Assembly: GCF_013362815.1 (NCBI RefSeq)
Contig: NZ_JABFVK010000026.1
Location: 62,001-126,000 of the forward strand
Reading direction: 5' to 3'
DNA: 64,000 nt
From: Hamadaea sp.
GTDB taxonomy: Bacteria; Actinomycetota; Actinomycetes; Mycobacteriales; Micromonosporaceae
Every line of letters starts with the position of its first letter. The first letter of the stretch is position 1. The notes below the pieces were generated by a model, which worked only from the letters and a program-made list of their open reading frames with translations, had not been told where the DNA came from and made no database searches. Shown piece after piece: positions 1-9,132 of this stretch. The position numbers and the translations under genes are program-made.

Positions 1-120
1 GGATGGCTCCGACGGCTGGGCGTACGCGTGGCTCGCAACGGGCATGCGGGCAAGATAGCCGAGACCGCCGACAAACCCCGGCCGCCGCAGTTCGGCCGCT
101 GCGGCGCCAATCTTGCGTGA
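1..120 (+). CDS. possible 3' end of a gene cut by the left window edge
   Basis: The first frame is open from the left edge to a TGA at 118-120 and would encode 39 residues rich in Arg, Gly and Ala. I do not recognise the family. The call rests only on the open frame and plausible composition. Positions 121-367 after it show no convincing gene. Confidence 0.2.
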   Translation, partial: GWLRRLGVRVARNGHAGKIAETADKPRPPQFGRCGANLA

Positions 121-367
121 CGAACCCGGTAGGCGACGGAGTCGACTGGTCGCAGGCCGAGCACGCGTGCAGTCCGGCCGCCGACATGCGATGGCTGCTG
201 TGCGAGGCGCCGTGTGAAGATGCCTAGGCGGCCGGCTGCGGATCGACAAGACTGCCCCTGTACTTGACGACCTGTGGTAATCCGGCTTGCCTCGGCGGAC
301 TTGACGGGTGATCCTGGAGCCAGTGCCGCGACTGGCGTTGCTGACCCGTACGAGTGGCAGGAGCGTT

Positions 368-1852
368 GTGTCCGATCAGCAGATCTTGCTCGCCCTGGCT
401 GGTAATTCGGCTTTGCGGCCCGAGCACGTCGACGAGCTCATCGCCGTGAACGACCTGGCGGTCTTGCGCGAGTTGGCTTCGGAGCAGCGACTAACACCGG
501 CTCAGGTCGAGCTCCTGGCGGCAGGCGGGCACCGGGATGTCGTTGAGGCGTTGATCAGGTCGGGAAGGCTCGCCGTCGAGCAGGTCCGGAGTGATGTTCC
601 GTGGATGCTGCTCGCCGGCATCGATCGGCCTGACGCGCCTGACGACTGGTTACAGGTGCTGGCATCCTGGCCGGATCCCACGGTACGCCGGGCGTTGGGT
701 GACCACGTGTTGGAGCGACTCGACATCGCCGCAGTGTTGGCGGACGATCCCATTTGCTCGGTGGCCGCATGCGCGACCCGGCCCTGGGAACTGCCCGAAG
801 AGCTAGCGCTTCGGCTGGCGGCCAGGCCCGAAGCCTGTATTAGGGTCGCGTTGGCGTCGAGCCTTCACGCCCCTGCTCGAATCCTCGCCGATCTCATCGA
901 ACACGGTGGGTCGCCACCGATGAGCCCATGCCCGCACTGGCCCGACGGATCGGCGGCCGCGGAGGAGTTGTGTCGCGTCGTGGCAGGCAATCCAACGACA
1001 CCAGTTGATGCCGTCGCGCCGTACATGATCACGCTGAACCCGCAGATAGCGTCGGCGCTCGCGGGCCGTCCTGACCTCGCGGAGGAGGCTTACGGGCGAC
1101 TGCTGGCGTTGCAGAACGACGAAGTGACCGGTCGAGTCGCCACCAACTGGGCGGCACCGCCCGGACTGCTCCGCCGGCTCTATGACACCGATGCCGGGCG
1201 TTGGCGGGGCCATGTCTTGGCCAATCCGAGTATCCCGCTGGACCTTCTGGTGCGGCACAGCTGCAGTGGCGGAACACCCAGTACGGACAATCATCCCGAT
1301 CTCGATGGGCTGCTTAGCCTTGCCGTAGATGCCGACCCGCGGGTCCGGCTAGTCGCGGCCGCCAGCCATCGGTTGCCCTCAGAGGTCCGAGCAATGCTCA
1401 TCGATGACCCCGACTTCGCGGTCGCGCGCCGGGCGGTCATGCACGTCTCGGTGCCGCCCGAAAGGATCAGAGCGACTGCCGCACGGCAAGGACCGCCGAT
1501 CTTCCCTGCGTTGGCTGCCCATCCATCGTGCCCGCCCGACGTCCTTCTCGCGATCGCGACGCACCCTCAGGCGCCAGCTGAAGCTGTCACAGACGTCGCC
1601 TGGCAGGAGGCGTCACCGCCTACAGCGCTTGCCGCATGTCTGCGGAATCCAGCGAACGCAGTGTATGTGGCCTGCAACCCGATGGCCCCCGCAGACATGT
1701 TGACCGAGTTGGCATCCCATCCCGATCCAGACGTGGTTGTCGAGGTTGCCCGGAATCCAGCCCTTCCCCCACAAGCCTTCCAGCGCATCTTGACGGGCAT
1801 TAGGCACCAACTCGCCAAGGTTCCCGCGCCACGCGCGAAGCCCTCCAGGTAG
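368..1852 (+). CDS. leucine-rich-repeat-variant (LRV-like) repeat protein
   Basis: This 494-residue protein is built from loosely repeating helical units of about 25-35 residues. Recurrent cores look like 'LAGNPxLPPxxVxxL' (for example LALAGN near the start, VAGNPTTP, LANPSIP, LAAHPSCP, VARNPALPP near the end). That pattern is typical of actinobacterial variant leucine-rich-repeat proteins, thought to be cytoplasmic binding scaffolds. I chose the GTG at 368 because AGGAG lies just upstream and the product then begins VSDQQILLALAGN, the usual family start. An in-frame GTG at 308 would add 20 residues that do not fit the repeat. There is no signal peptide or catalytic motif. The substrate is unknown. 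Confidence 0.75.
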   Translation: MSDQQILLALAGNSALRPEHVDELIAVNDLAVLRELASEQRLTPAQVELLAAGGHRDVVEALIRSGRLAVEQVRSDVPWMLLAGIDRPDAPDDWLQVLASWPDPTVRRALGDHVLERLDIAAVLADDPICSVAACATRPWELPEELALRLAARPEACIRVALASSLHAPARILADLIEHGGSPPMSPCPHWPDGSAAAEELCRVVAGNPTTPVDAVAPYMITLNPQIASALAGRPDLAEEAYGRLLALQNDEVTGRVATNWAAPPGLLRRLYDTDAGRWRGHVLANPSIPLDLLVRHSCSGGTPSTDNHPDLDGLLSLAVDADPRVRLVAAASHRLPSEVRAMLIDDPDFAVARRAVMHVSVPPERIRATAARQGPPIFPALAAHPSCPPDVLLAIATHPQAPAEAVTDVAWQEASPPTALAACLRNPANAVYVACNPMAPADMLTELASHPDPDVVVEVARNPALPPQAFQRILTGIRHQLAKVPAPRAKPSR

Positions 1853-2062
1853 ACAGAAACGAAACTCAAGAATGCAACCCCCGCCAGGTAGATCGTCCTC
1901 CGACGACCCCGGTCGGGCCGCCGAGTGCGGAGCGCGGTGCGGATCCGGCTGAGCCGGCGCGATCGGCCTCGCGGCCAGCTGCAATTGGCCCGCTCTCACG
2001 TCACGCCGATCCAGACACCCAACTCGCGCCGCAGCGGTCGCCGTGTTCCCTGCGGCGCCGGC

Positions 2063-2820
2063 TTACGGAACAAGCGGGATGCCGAGGGCCCTGCTTACAG
2101 CGTCATCGATGGTGCGGTAGCTACTAAGCACGTAGGAGCCGCACGGCTCGGAGGGCTTGTCGATCTCGTTCCGTGGAGATCCAGGTAGACCCCGGGGCGA
2201 GGTAATTCCCGGCAGCGGTGTTCCTTGAGCCGGTCACCGTCGCCGATCGGCTGGGCATGAACCGTTTCGAAGTAGCCCCTCGACCAGGGCAAGTTGTTGA
2301 TGAATTTGGGCGCGAAGAGCAGATTCTCTGGGACGAGGTCCCCCATCGTGTAGTCCGATGCATCGATCATGCGCTGGTGTTCGGCGGCTTCTCGTCGCTG
2401 GTTGCGCTCGGCTGCCTCGTATTGGTGCTGCTGTTGTTGTGCTTCGAGGGTGGCGTGCCAGGCGGCTCGGTTGTGGCGGACGCGGCTCAGATTGTACAGG
2501 TCGCTGTGGGTGACGTTGCCGTTTCCCTCAGCGTCGCCGCACTTGTAGCACTCGCCGGGCCGTTTGCCGGTGATGATGTCCAGTGTCGTCTGGCTGACGC
2601 TGCCGTTGGCGACATCGTCGAGGACCAAGCCGGTGGGGTCGCTGAAGTCGATGGGGTTGTTGTTGCTGTATGCGTAGCCGTTCCACGAATGTGGATCTTC
2701 GGTGTTGAACTGTGGATCGAGGCTGACGAACTGTCCGGCGAGCGGGTCGTAGCTTCGGGCGCCGACCTGCACGAGTCCGGTGTTGGTGTTGTCGACCTTG
2801 TTGAGGAATCCGCGGTTGTC
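2063..2820 (-). pseudogene. C-terminal end of an Rhs-family toxin, truncated and frameshifted
   Basis: Reading down from 2820, the product begins DNRGFLNKV and continues through the Rhs core signature GARSYDPLAGQF, SLDP, NGYAYSNNNP and DPTG. A variable tail follows, including a CYKCG zinc-knuckle-like motif. The N-terminal repeat body is missing: homology stops at 2820, where unrelated sequence starts. In the tail the uninterrupted frame ends at 2095 with an atypical Ser/Pro/Arg-rich peptide. Adding one base at about 2169-2173 switches to a frame reading HGNEIDKPSEPCGSYVL, which ends in IPLVP at a TAA (2063-2065). I read this as a decayed toxin tip left after recombination. It could instead be a reserve tip awaiting recombination, or carry a sequencing error. 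Confidence 0.7.
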
Positions 2821-3140
2821 AGCGTGACGCCAGCCTGCACGGCCGCGTCGAGATACCCGCCGCAGCCACCGCGACCGGCCGCCCGCTCGTGGTCCTCGTC
2901 AGCAACTTCGGGGGCCTGGCGGTCCTCGCCGTGGACAACCCGGGTGTCTGGACCGATATCGAAGCCACACGACTGCTCCATCCTCGCGACCGTGACCGGA
3001 TCACCACCGCGTTGACACAGAACGACTACACCCTGGTCCCCGAGGAACCGCTATGGCAGACCTACGATGGCGCGTGGGATCCTGACGTCTTCGCACCAAG
3101 CGGCGGGACATGGTGGATCCGCTTCTTCGATTACATATGA
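2821..3140 (+). pseudogene. 3' fragment of a small acidic protein, possibly an immunity protein
   Basis: The frame reads HGRVEIPAA, then LVVLVSNFGGLAVLAV, and ends in the aromatic tail TWWIRFFDYI. Codon use and composition look genuine from about 2825 on. No start codon with a ribosome site precedes the coding-like part; the first GTG (2889) lies inside a beta-strand-like segment. The 5' end is missing at the same point (2820/2821) where the Rhs fragment on the other strand loses homology. Length and composition resemble small immunity-type proteins, but I cannot name the family. Confidence 0.5.
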
Positions 3141-3165
3141 GTACCAGGCAAACGCTTGATCCTGG

Positions 3166-4722
3166 CTAACGCCGATGGCCTCGATGCTCGTCGGCCGCAT
3201 CGAGGTCCGACAGCCGTCCGATGACGAGGTCGTCGATGTTTCCGCCGTTGTCCAGGGCGGAGTCCAGAATCAGCGCCAGGGACGTGCCGTACACCGGGAT
3301 GTCAGCTGGGTTGTCGAGCAGGTGGCTCTCCCTGATGGTGAGCTGGGCCGCGGTCAACGGAAGCGTGCCCGCAGTAGCCGGCCGGGCCTGCTCAACTCGG
3401 CATACGATCCAGTGGACGTCTTCGAAGCGATGACCGGCGACCGCGCAGAGCGTGCGCCCGTCTGCAAGCTCGAATGCCGGACGGATCGAACGCAGATGCC
3501 CGCCTCGATAGACGCTCGGCAACGGCTCTTCGCGGATGCGCCACGCGCCGACGAACAGACTCGCGGTGCCGATCCGGTCGTAGATCGCCGACATCTCGGC
3601 CGGCTGGTCGAGCACGGGATGCGATCTGGCCGGTGGAGTGGTCTCATGTTCGGCGATGATGCGGTCGATCACCTCACCGATCTCGACCCGGCCCGGCACC
3701 ACATGCCACCCAGCGACCGGGCGGAGTGCGCCGTCGCGGTCTTGAGTCACCGCGGCGACTCCCCCATAGACCGATACCGCCCGATTGTCGCCACTCGCAC
3801 GATCATTGATCTTGATGCTGGCGCGGGAGAGCACAGCAGGCACCATGCTGCTGCGGATGCCCGGTCCCCGGTAGGAACGGCCCTCCACCGTCAGGTCGCA
3901 GGGTTCGTCGATCGGCAGCTGGAGCAGTTCGTTCGGCAGATTTTGCGCGCCCTCGGCCGACAGATAAGGATAGAACCGAGCGGCCCAGCCGGTGATGAGC
4001 TTGCCGCCGTATGCGTCGACCGGGTTGTAGATACGCTGCCAGAACGCCAGATCCACGTCACCGGCAGCGGCCCGCACGAACTGGTCGAGGATCGCGGCCA
4101 GAGACCGGCGCCAGTCCGCGAGGCCGAACCGGGCGAGCTCGTCAACGCGTACGCGGATCCGGGACCAGTCTTCGACCGTGCCGGTCAGTGTGATCGAAGG
4201 GATGCCGCAGACGGCGACCATCCAGTAGGAGAAGTAGGGCGAGTACGCGTCCAAGAGAACCACCTGGCCGGCGATCCGGTCGACGTCGGTGCTCGTCGAG
4301 AAATCGCACGCGAACAGGTCGGCGTCCTTGACTTCTTCCGCGAGGCGGCACCGGAACCGGCCGACTGCGTCGCCCCAGTCCGCCGTGTCCTGCGGCACCG
4401 GCCCATCGAGCTCGATCGTCAACCGTTGACGACCTTGGTGGGCGACCAGCATCGGGCGCAACTCATCCGAGTGCAACCGGATGTGCTGGGCGACTCCCTG
4501 GGTGATGGTCAGCCAAACGGCGTCGGGTGAAAGCACCAGCGGCCGATGGTCGGCGAATGCCTGCCCGACCGCGCGCAGCAACGGATGCACGCCGTTCGAC
4601 GGCAGAACAAGCAGGTCCGGGTCACCACCGACGGCCAGCGCGTCCGGGAACGCATCACGCAGCGGCTTCGTCGGCAACGGCTGCGCGGCAGGCGTGACAT
4701 CGTCCACGGCGAAGGTGATCAT
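3166..4722 (-). CDS. DUF4419 domain-containing protein
   Basis: This 518-residue cytoplasmic protein matches DUF4419. The family hallmarks are visible in order: SNGVHPLLRAVGQAFADHRPLVLSPD, the WLTITQG segment, a central ADLFACDFSTST stretch, YFSYWMVAVCGIPSITLTG, a WRR helix, and FWQRIYNPVDAYGGKLITGWAARFYPYL. The biochemical role of DUF4419 is unknown; the domain turns up in bacteria and fungi. The ATG at 4722 follows the preceding minus-strand gene by four bases, so the two are probably co-transcribed. A GGAGG lies about 13 bases upstream. Confidence 0.85.
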   Translation of the reverse strand: MITFAVDDVTPAAQPLPTKPLRDAFPDALAVGGDPDLLVLPSNGVHPLLRAVGQAFADHRPLVLSPDAVWLTITQGVAQHIRLHSDELRPMLVAHQGRQRLTIELDGPVPQDTADWGDAVGRFRCRLAEEVKDADLFACDFSTSTDVDRIAGQVVLLDAYSPYFSYWMVAVCGIPSITLTGTVEDWSRIRVRVDELARFGLADWRRSLAAILDQFVRAAAGDVDLAFWQRIYNPVDAYGGKLITGWAARFYPYLSAEGAQNLPNELLQLPIDEPCDLTVEGRSYRGPGIRSSMVPAVLSRASIKINDRASGDNRAVSVYGGVAAVTQDRDGALRPVAGWHVVPGRVEIGEVIDRIIAEHETTPPARSHPVLDQPAEMSAIYDRIGTASLFVGAWRIREEPLPSVYRGGHLRSIRPAFELADGRTLCAVAGHRFEDVHWIVCRVEQARPATAGTLPLTAAQLTIRESHLLDNPADIPVYGTSLALILDSALDNGGNIDDLVIGRLSDLDAADEHRGHRR

Positions 4723-4726
4723 CGCG

Positions 4727-5134
4727 TCACCGTAGCGCCTCCGGGCGAACCCGCGCGTGCCCTAACCTACTCCCGAAGATGCCGGGCAAATGAGACATCG
4801 CCCGCTGTAAATCGGAGAGCACAAAGCCCAGCGAGCGACCACCACGAGCATCTGGTTCGTCGAGCAGTTCAGGTCGACCGCAGACCCATCGCCGTCTGCC
4901 AAATTGCTGAGACAACGTGTACATCGCGTTAGCGACCGAGGCGTGCACAGTTCCCTCCACCGTTACGACCAACCAGCCGATTGGGTGATCCTCTCGCACG
5001 ATGGCCTCCAACACCTGGGCTATCGCCAGCCGTACGTCGACACCTTCGGACCAGCATCGGCAGGATTGTCCTGCCCGCATGATCAAGCGCTGTCCCGCCG
5101 CAGGGTCAGGGCACCTGACCCACCAGCCGAGCAA
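4727..5134 (-). CDS. hypothetical protein upstream of the DUF4419 gene
   Basis: The product (up to 135 residues) has a globular-looking core, VDVRLAIAQVLEAIV then GWLVVTVEGTVHASV, and a Trp/Arg-rich middle. I recognise no family. The start is unclear. TTG at 5134 gives the full length, but an ATG at 5080 gives 117 residues and fits better with the conserved-looking part. The gene ends four bases before the DUF4419 start on the same strand, which suggests a two-gene operon. Confidence 0.45.
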   Translation of the reverse strand: MLGWWVRCPDPAAGQRLIMRAGQSCRCWSEGVDVRLAIAQVLEAIVREDHPIGWLVVTVEGTVHASVANAMYTLSQQFGRRRWVCGRPELLDEPDARGGRSLGFVLSDLQRAMSHLPGIFGSRLGHARVRPEALR

Positions 5135-5182
5135 TCGTTCACATCTCGATGAAGGATGTACCGCGCCGTCATGCGGACATTG

Positions 5183-6025
5183 TCATGACGCCGACGTCCT
5201 CGGCCCGCGTCGCCAGGGCAGCCACGAGCGCTTCGACGACCGGGCAGCATCCGAGCCGAGGAGACTGGGCATCGAGGCCACCAAGAACACGTGCCCGCCG
5301 ATGATGTTGCCCGGTTCGGGCACGGCGCTGGTGGCCGGCAGGCACAGATCGACCTCGAAGCCGACCGTACGCACCCGTGTGGTGATGAACGACTGCCCGG
5401 TAAGCTGCGTGGTCCGCGTCTGCGCCGTCAGCACCGTGCCGTATAGCCAAGCGTGGGCCTGTGCCTGCTCGGGAGGTCCGAACACCCCGTAGGACATGAA
5501 CGATTCCGCTGCCATCCGCGGCGGCCAGGACATACCGAGTTCGGCCACATGCGCGGGCGGATCACCGGCATCCTTGCCCGGGCTGATCAGGCTGGCGTCG
5601 GAGTTCGCGAAACTGTCCTTATCAGCGAACACGCTGACCTCGTTGCCGAGCGCCACAATGCTGGCAGCGCCACCAGCTGGAGCCGCGCCGGCCAGCATCC
5701 GGCGCTGTTCCAGCTCGATGGCCAGCATGGTCATCGTCTCGCCTTCGTCGTCGACCACCTTGCCGACGGCCACCTCGTCGTTGGCGACCTTAACGCCAGA
5801 CAGCAGCGCACCCACGGTACCGGCGAACGATGGCAGCAGATCGACGATCTGGCGGTCTTCGGTCGAGATGACCAGCCGGGCGCCGCTGGGATCCTGCCAC
5901 GCGTACACCGACGTACGGTTCACCTTCGCGATCAGGTCAGCCGAGGACAGCGTCTGCTCTATGAGCCGCGCGAACTCGGCACGGTCGCCGGCAGCCAGAC
6001 CGATGCACTCCATGTTCGATGCCAC
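5183..6025 (-). CDS. hypothetical protein with frameshifted C-terminus
   Basis: I start this at the GTG (6025) that yields VASNMECIGLAAGDRAEF; the ATG at 6013 is an alternative. The product reads as a soluble alpha/beta protein of about 280 residues and I recognise no family. Its last 25 residues are a Ser/Arg/Trp-rich run unlike the rest. A one-base gain in the GGG run at 5242-5244 restores a smooth helical ending, DAAPVVEALVAALATRAEDVGV, stopping at 5169. The gene therefore probably carries a one-base deletion. It diverges from the HEAT-repeat gene at 6122. Confidence 0.6.
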   Translation of the reverse strand: MASNMECIGLAAGDRAEFARLIEQTLSSADLIAKVNRTSVYAWQDPSGARLVISTEDRQIVDLLPSFAGTVGALLSGVKVANDEVAVGKVVDDEGETMTMLAIELEQRRMLAGAAPAGGAASIVALGNEVSVFADKDSFANSDASLISPGKDAGDPPAHVAELGMSWPPRMAAESFMSYGVFGPPEQAQAHAWLYGTVLTAQTRTTQLTGQSFITTRVRTVGFEVDLCLPATSAVPEPGNIIGGHVFLVASMPSLLGSDAARSSKRSWLPWRRGPRTSAS

Positions 6026-6121
6026 CGAGAGAGGGTAGCCACGCCCAGACCGCGGACGCAGCATCATTTCCGGCTGGCCGCCGGAGCCACCGGGCCGCAG
6101 TTCGCGCGAGGATGTGGGATC

Positions 6122-7324
6122 GTGTCGCGTGTGATCGACTCGCTCGCGCTGGCATCGGTGCAGTGGCCACGCCTTCTGCACGCTTACGGCTCCGCCGCGG
6201 ATACGCCCGAACATCTGCGCGCGCTGCGCTCGTCCGACGGGCAAGAGCGGCGCGAGGCGCGGTCCGAACTGATCAGCTCGATCGTTCACCAGGGCAGCCG
6301 GTACGAGGCGTCAGCGATCGCCGTGCCGTTCCTTGTGGATCTCGCGGCCGACCCCGAGGTGGCCGACCGTCACCGCATCGTCGAGTTGCTCCTCAATCTC
6401 GCCGTCGGTGCGCCGTATCGCTGTCTACCCGGCGGCTGGCCGATCGCCGCCAACCGGGCCGCGCTCGCCGTGTCCCCGCCTGATCTAAGCCTCTTGGAAG
6501 CTGTCCGCGCCTACCTGCTCACACCGCGGCATGAACGCCAGGGACGTTTCCCGCTCGACCGCGACCAGAACCGCCGGTTCGAGGCTCATTTCGCGATCCA
6601 GACGTATGACGCCGTCCGCGCCGCGCTACCCACTGTTCGCGGCCTGCTGTACGACACCGACACCCAAGTGGCCACGGCTGCCGCCGTGACGCTGGCCTAC
6701 TTCCCCGAGAACGCCGAGGCCAGTGTGGCCGAGCTGGTCGCCGCCGTCGGGGACACCGAGAATCTGATGTTGACGGCCAACGCGATGCTGGCCATCGCGC
6801 TGCTAGGGGGACCCGTGCCTGAGGCTGGACTCGACCGATGCCTGGCTGACGAGGATGAGGTGATCCGGTGGGCCGCCTCATGCGCCACCGTCATCCGCCA
6901 CGAGGTCAACGCCCCAGCCACGGCGGTTGCAACGCTTCAGGAGATCGGCCGTCAAGACTCTGACCGCGAGGCACCGTACTGGCAGCAGTATCCACCGACC
7001 AGCGCGCTGGACGCGCTCGCGGCCTTCCACCAGCCGGCTTTCGAGCAGCTGGCCGACGAATTGCTCGACGTCTACCTACGCCCGCAATCCGAACGTCGCC
7101 AACTGGAACAGGCGCTCACCCTGGCCTGGCGGACCCGTCCAGCACATCCCGTGCCGTTCTCGCAACTGACAGCCCCGCAGCAAGCCGTCGCTCGATGGCT
7201 GGCCGGGCACCCCGAACAATGGATGGGCGACGGCTTCACCGCCGGAGCGTTCCGAGTGGAGTTGGATCGCTACGGTTTGCCCACCGCCCCGGAACAGCTC
7301 CTGCTCTACGTCACCGCAGGCTAG
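6122..7324 (+). CDS. HEAT-repeat-like protein
   Basis: The 400-residue product is almost entirely amphipathic helices in pairs. Examples are FLVDLAADPEVADRHRIVEL, QVATAAAVTLAYFPENAEASV, and DEVIRWAASCATVIRHEV. This is the pattern of HEAT/PBS-lyase-type repeats, which act as protein-binding scaffolds. GTG at 6122 is preceded by GAGGA nine bases upstream; GTG 6131 (VIDSL) is an alternative. There is no signal peptide. The C-terminal GYxLPTAPEQLLLYV-type tail is typical of similar actinobacterial proteins. The binding partner is unknown. Confidence 0.7.
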   Translation: MSRVIDSLALASVQWPRLLHAYGSAADTPEHLRALRSSDGQERREARSELISSIVHQGSRYEASAIAVPFLVDLAADPEVADRHRIVELLLNLAVGAPYRCLPGGWPIAANRAALAVSPPDLSLLEAVRAYLLTPRHERQGRFPLDRDQNRRFEAHFAIQTYDAVRAALPTVRGLLYDTDTQVATAAAVTLAYFPENAEASVAELVAAVGDTENLMLTANAMLAIALLGGPVPEAGLDRCLADEDEVIRWAASCATVIRHEVNAPATAVATLQEIGRQDSDREAPYWQQYPPTSALDALAAFHQPAFEQLADELLDVYLRPQSERRQLEQALTLAWRTRPAHPVPFSQLTAPQQAVARWLAGHPEQWMGDGFTAGAFRVELDRYGLPTAPEQLLLYVTAG

Positions 7325-7414
7325 AACTCATCGATAGCTCATCGATTCGGATTACATCGGGATAGCCGCGACGAACCCGACCATCAGGGCATCCAACCAG
7401 CGGCAACCGTCCGC

Positions 7415-8254
7415 CTAGTATCCGTCGGCTGGTGGTGTTTCGCTTCTCGTCAGCCATTGCTCGATGGCGGCGTAGTCCGCATCTACGAGGCCGCACCGCG
7501 GATCAACACGGTGCACAAGCGCGGGCGACGTGTGATTCGCCATGATCCACGTCCGGTCGGCGTCGGTGATCTCGTCGTCGACCCAGACGAACGGTCGTCC
7601 CATCGCCCACTCGACGAGGTAGCGGGTCTTCCAATGCAGCCGATCGTGGTCGTCATCTTCGTCCGGAAAGTCGACGATCGGCAGCTGCGGCAGTCCGAGC
7701 CGTGGTGACAGCACCTCATTCGCCTCGGCCATCCAGGTCGTCGCCCAGACAAGATCGCACGGCAGCGCGGCCAGACGACGACCGTGCCCGGGGTCGAGCC
7801 CGGCAAGCAGCGGGTTAGCGCTGTCGCCCGACCGGTGCCTGGCCCCGGCGAACGGTAGCAACGTGCCGTCGACGTCCAGGAACAGCAGAGGACGCGCTCC
7901 GATGCCATGCTTCGCCAGACGGCGTACGCCGACCGGGCCGAAGTCCTCATCCGGCCAGATCTGCCCGGCCGCCCAGTCCAGCCACTCATGCGGCGGTTCG
8001 TCGTTGCGGAAGAACGTGATCCTCGCCGCCTCGTCCATCCCGGCGGACTCCCACCAGTGCCACCAGATCGTCAGGTGCCACTCGCCGCCACCCATGCGCC
8101 AGCCGATGCTGCCCCGATCAATCTCCGGATACGCGCGCAACGGCGGCAGCACACAGCCATAGGCCTCAAGCTGCTCGCGTACGGCGGCGTCACGAAGTCC
8201 ACGTACCCGCTCATCCACTCCGCGCTCCCCTTCTATATCTGCCTCGTCGCCCAC
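7415..8254 (-). CDS. HAD-like phosphatase-domain protein with an N-terminal extension
   Basis: Residues 1-120 form a Trp-rich module (HLTIWWHWWESAG). Residues from about 122 carry a HAD-type fold: motif I LLFLDVDGTLLPF with the two catalytic Asp residues, a motif II-like VWATTWM, and a late acidic motif WVDDEITDAD. This layout matches actinobacterial 'HAD domain-containing' proteins of unknown substrate, usually without the extension. The fusion may sense or bind something through the Trp-rich part. GTG at 8254 starts the product MGDEADIEGERG. There is no membrane segment. Phosphatase activity is inferred from the motifs only. Confidence 0.75.
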   Translation of the reverse strand: MGDEADIEGERGVDERVRGLRDAAVREQLEAYGCVLPPLRAYPEIDRGSIGWRMGGGEWHLTIWWHWWESAGMDEAARITFFRNDEPPHEWLDWAAGQIWPDEDFGPVGVRRLAKHGIGARPLLFLDVDGTLLPFAGARHRSGDSANPLLAGLDPGHGRRLAALPCDLVWATTWMAEANEVLSPRLGLPQLPIVDFPDEDDDHDRLHWKTRYLVEWAMGRPFVWVDDEITDADRTWIMANHTSPALVHRVDPRCGLVDADYAAIEQWLTRSETPPADGY

Positions 8255-8469
8255 GGCATCGCACCATCATCAAACCGGCGTACGACATCGGCGACGCACC
8301 TTTGACGGCGCCAGGGCACATGTGAGAGGTGACCGCTCGGGGCCGAAGGCAGTATGTCAGTCCCGGCTGGTATGAACTGGCCCATGATCACCGACCACGC
8401 TGATCCTTCAGATCTTGAGGCAATTCGCCTAGCTCTGTCCATCGACGATGACGGCGCCTCAGCGTTGGG

Positions 8470-8718
8470 ATGGGCGGCGGTACACCGCCACTGCTAGGCC
8501 CGGTGTTCGATCACGGGTCGGTCCTGCTCGGCACCGACGGCTGCGGCATGTACTGGCATCTGATCGTCACCGGCGAGCACCGCGGCCACATCTGGCTCAT
8601 CACCGGCGAAGGCGCCACCCCGTTCGGCGCCCAGTTCGGGCACACCACCGGCGAGCCCGGATTCGCCGGCTGGGTCAAGCACTGGGCAGCTGGCAAGGAA
8701 TGGTTCGACGCCTCCTGA
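8470..8718 (+). pseudogene. C-terminal fragment of an SMI1/KNR4 (SUKH) family protein
   Basis: The 82 residues match only the C-terminal half of SMI1/KNR4 proteins: DHGSVLLGTDGCGMYWHLIVTG, then GHIWLITGEGATPFG, ending FAGWVKHWAAGKEWFD. Full-length relatives are about 180-220 residues. The N-terminal half is absent, and an in-frame TGA lies near 8447. No ribosome site precedes the ATG. A separate frame upstream (from about 8384, MITDHADPSDLEAI) may be a remnant of a start region. SUKH proteins are common immunity proteins against polymorphic toxins. Confidence 0.6.
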
Positions 8719-8764
8719 CGCCGAGATCCGGTTCATCAGAAGGGTTGTCTCGCAAGGGCGGCGT

Positions 8765-9079
8765 GTGGATGATCATCGGGTGCCGTTCCTGAACCCAGAG
8801 CTGGTCACGTTCGAGTTGCGTGACGGCGTACCGGTTCTGTCGTTGGCCGTGGAGGTCCCCACCGGGCCGGATGAGGGCTGGTCGTTGATGAATCGGCTCA
8901 CCGTCTGCGTCGTGGACGGACCCGGCGAGGCGGGATACCTATTCCCCAGGCTTGGCGGGCCTGCCGGTGACAAGGCCCCACGGGGCTGGGACGAGGCCGT
9001 CGCCCGCGCCGGCGGCAGCACCGTCGTGTTCGGCACCGGCGTCCAGACACGCACGCTGTTCGCACCCTCGGTGGACTAG
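8765..9079 (+). CDS. hypothetical small acidic protein
   Basis: GTG at 8765 follows an AAGGG. The 104-residue product has a clear beta-rich pattern (LVTFELRDGVPVLSLAVEV) and a Gly/Asp-rich C-terminal half. It is soluble, without signal peptide or transmembrane segment. I recognise no family. Its size, charge and position between SUKH fragments would suit an immunity-type protein, but that is inference only. Confidence 0.5.
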   Translation: MDDHRVPFLNPELVTFELRDGVPVLSLAVEVPTGPDEGWSLMNRLTVCVVDGPGEAGYLFPRLGGPAGDKAPRGWDEAVARAGGSTVVFGTGVQTRTLFAPSVD

Positions 9080-9132
9080 CCAGCGTCAAGGGACGAGCAA
9101 CGGAGGCGACGACGGAGAGCGCGGCACCGACG

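Noticed and set aside
5453-6121. 223-codon N-terminal extension of the HEAT gene
   Set aside because: It overlaps the divergent gene at 5183-6025 and reads as an Arg-rich shadow; GTG 6122 has a ribosome site.
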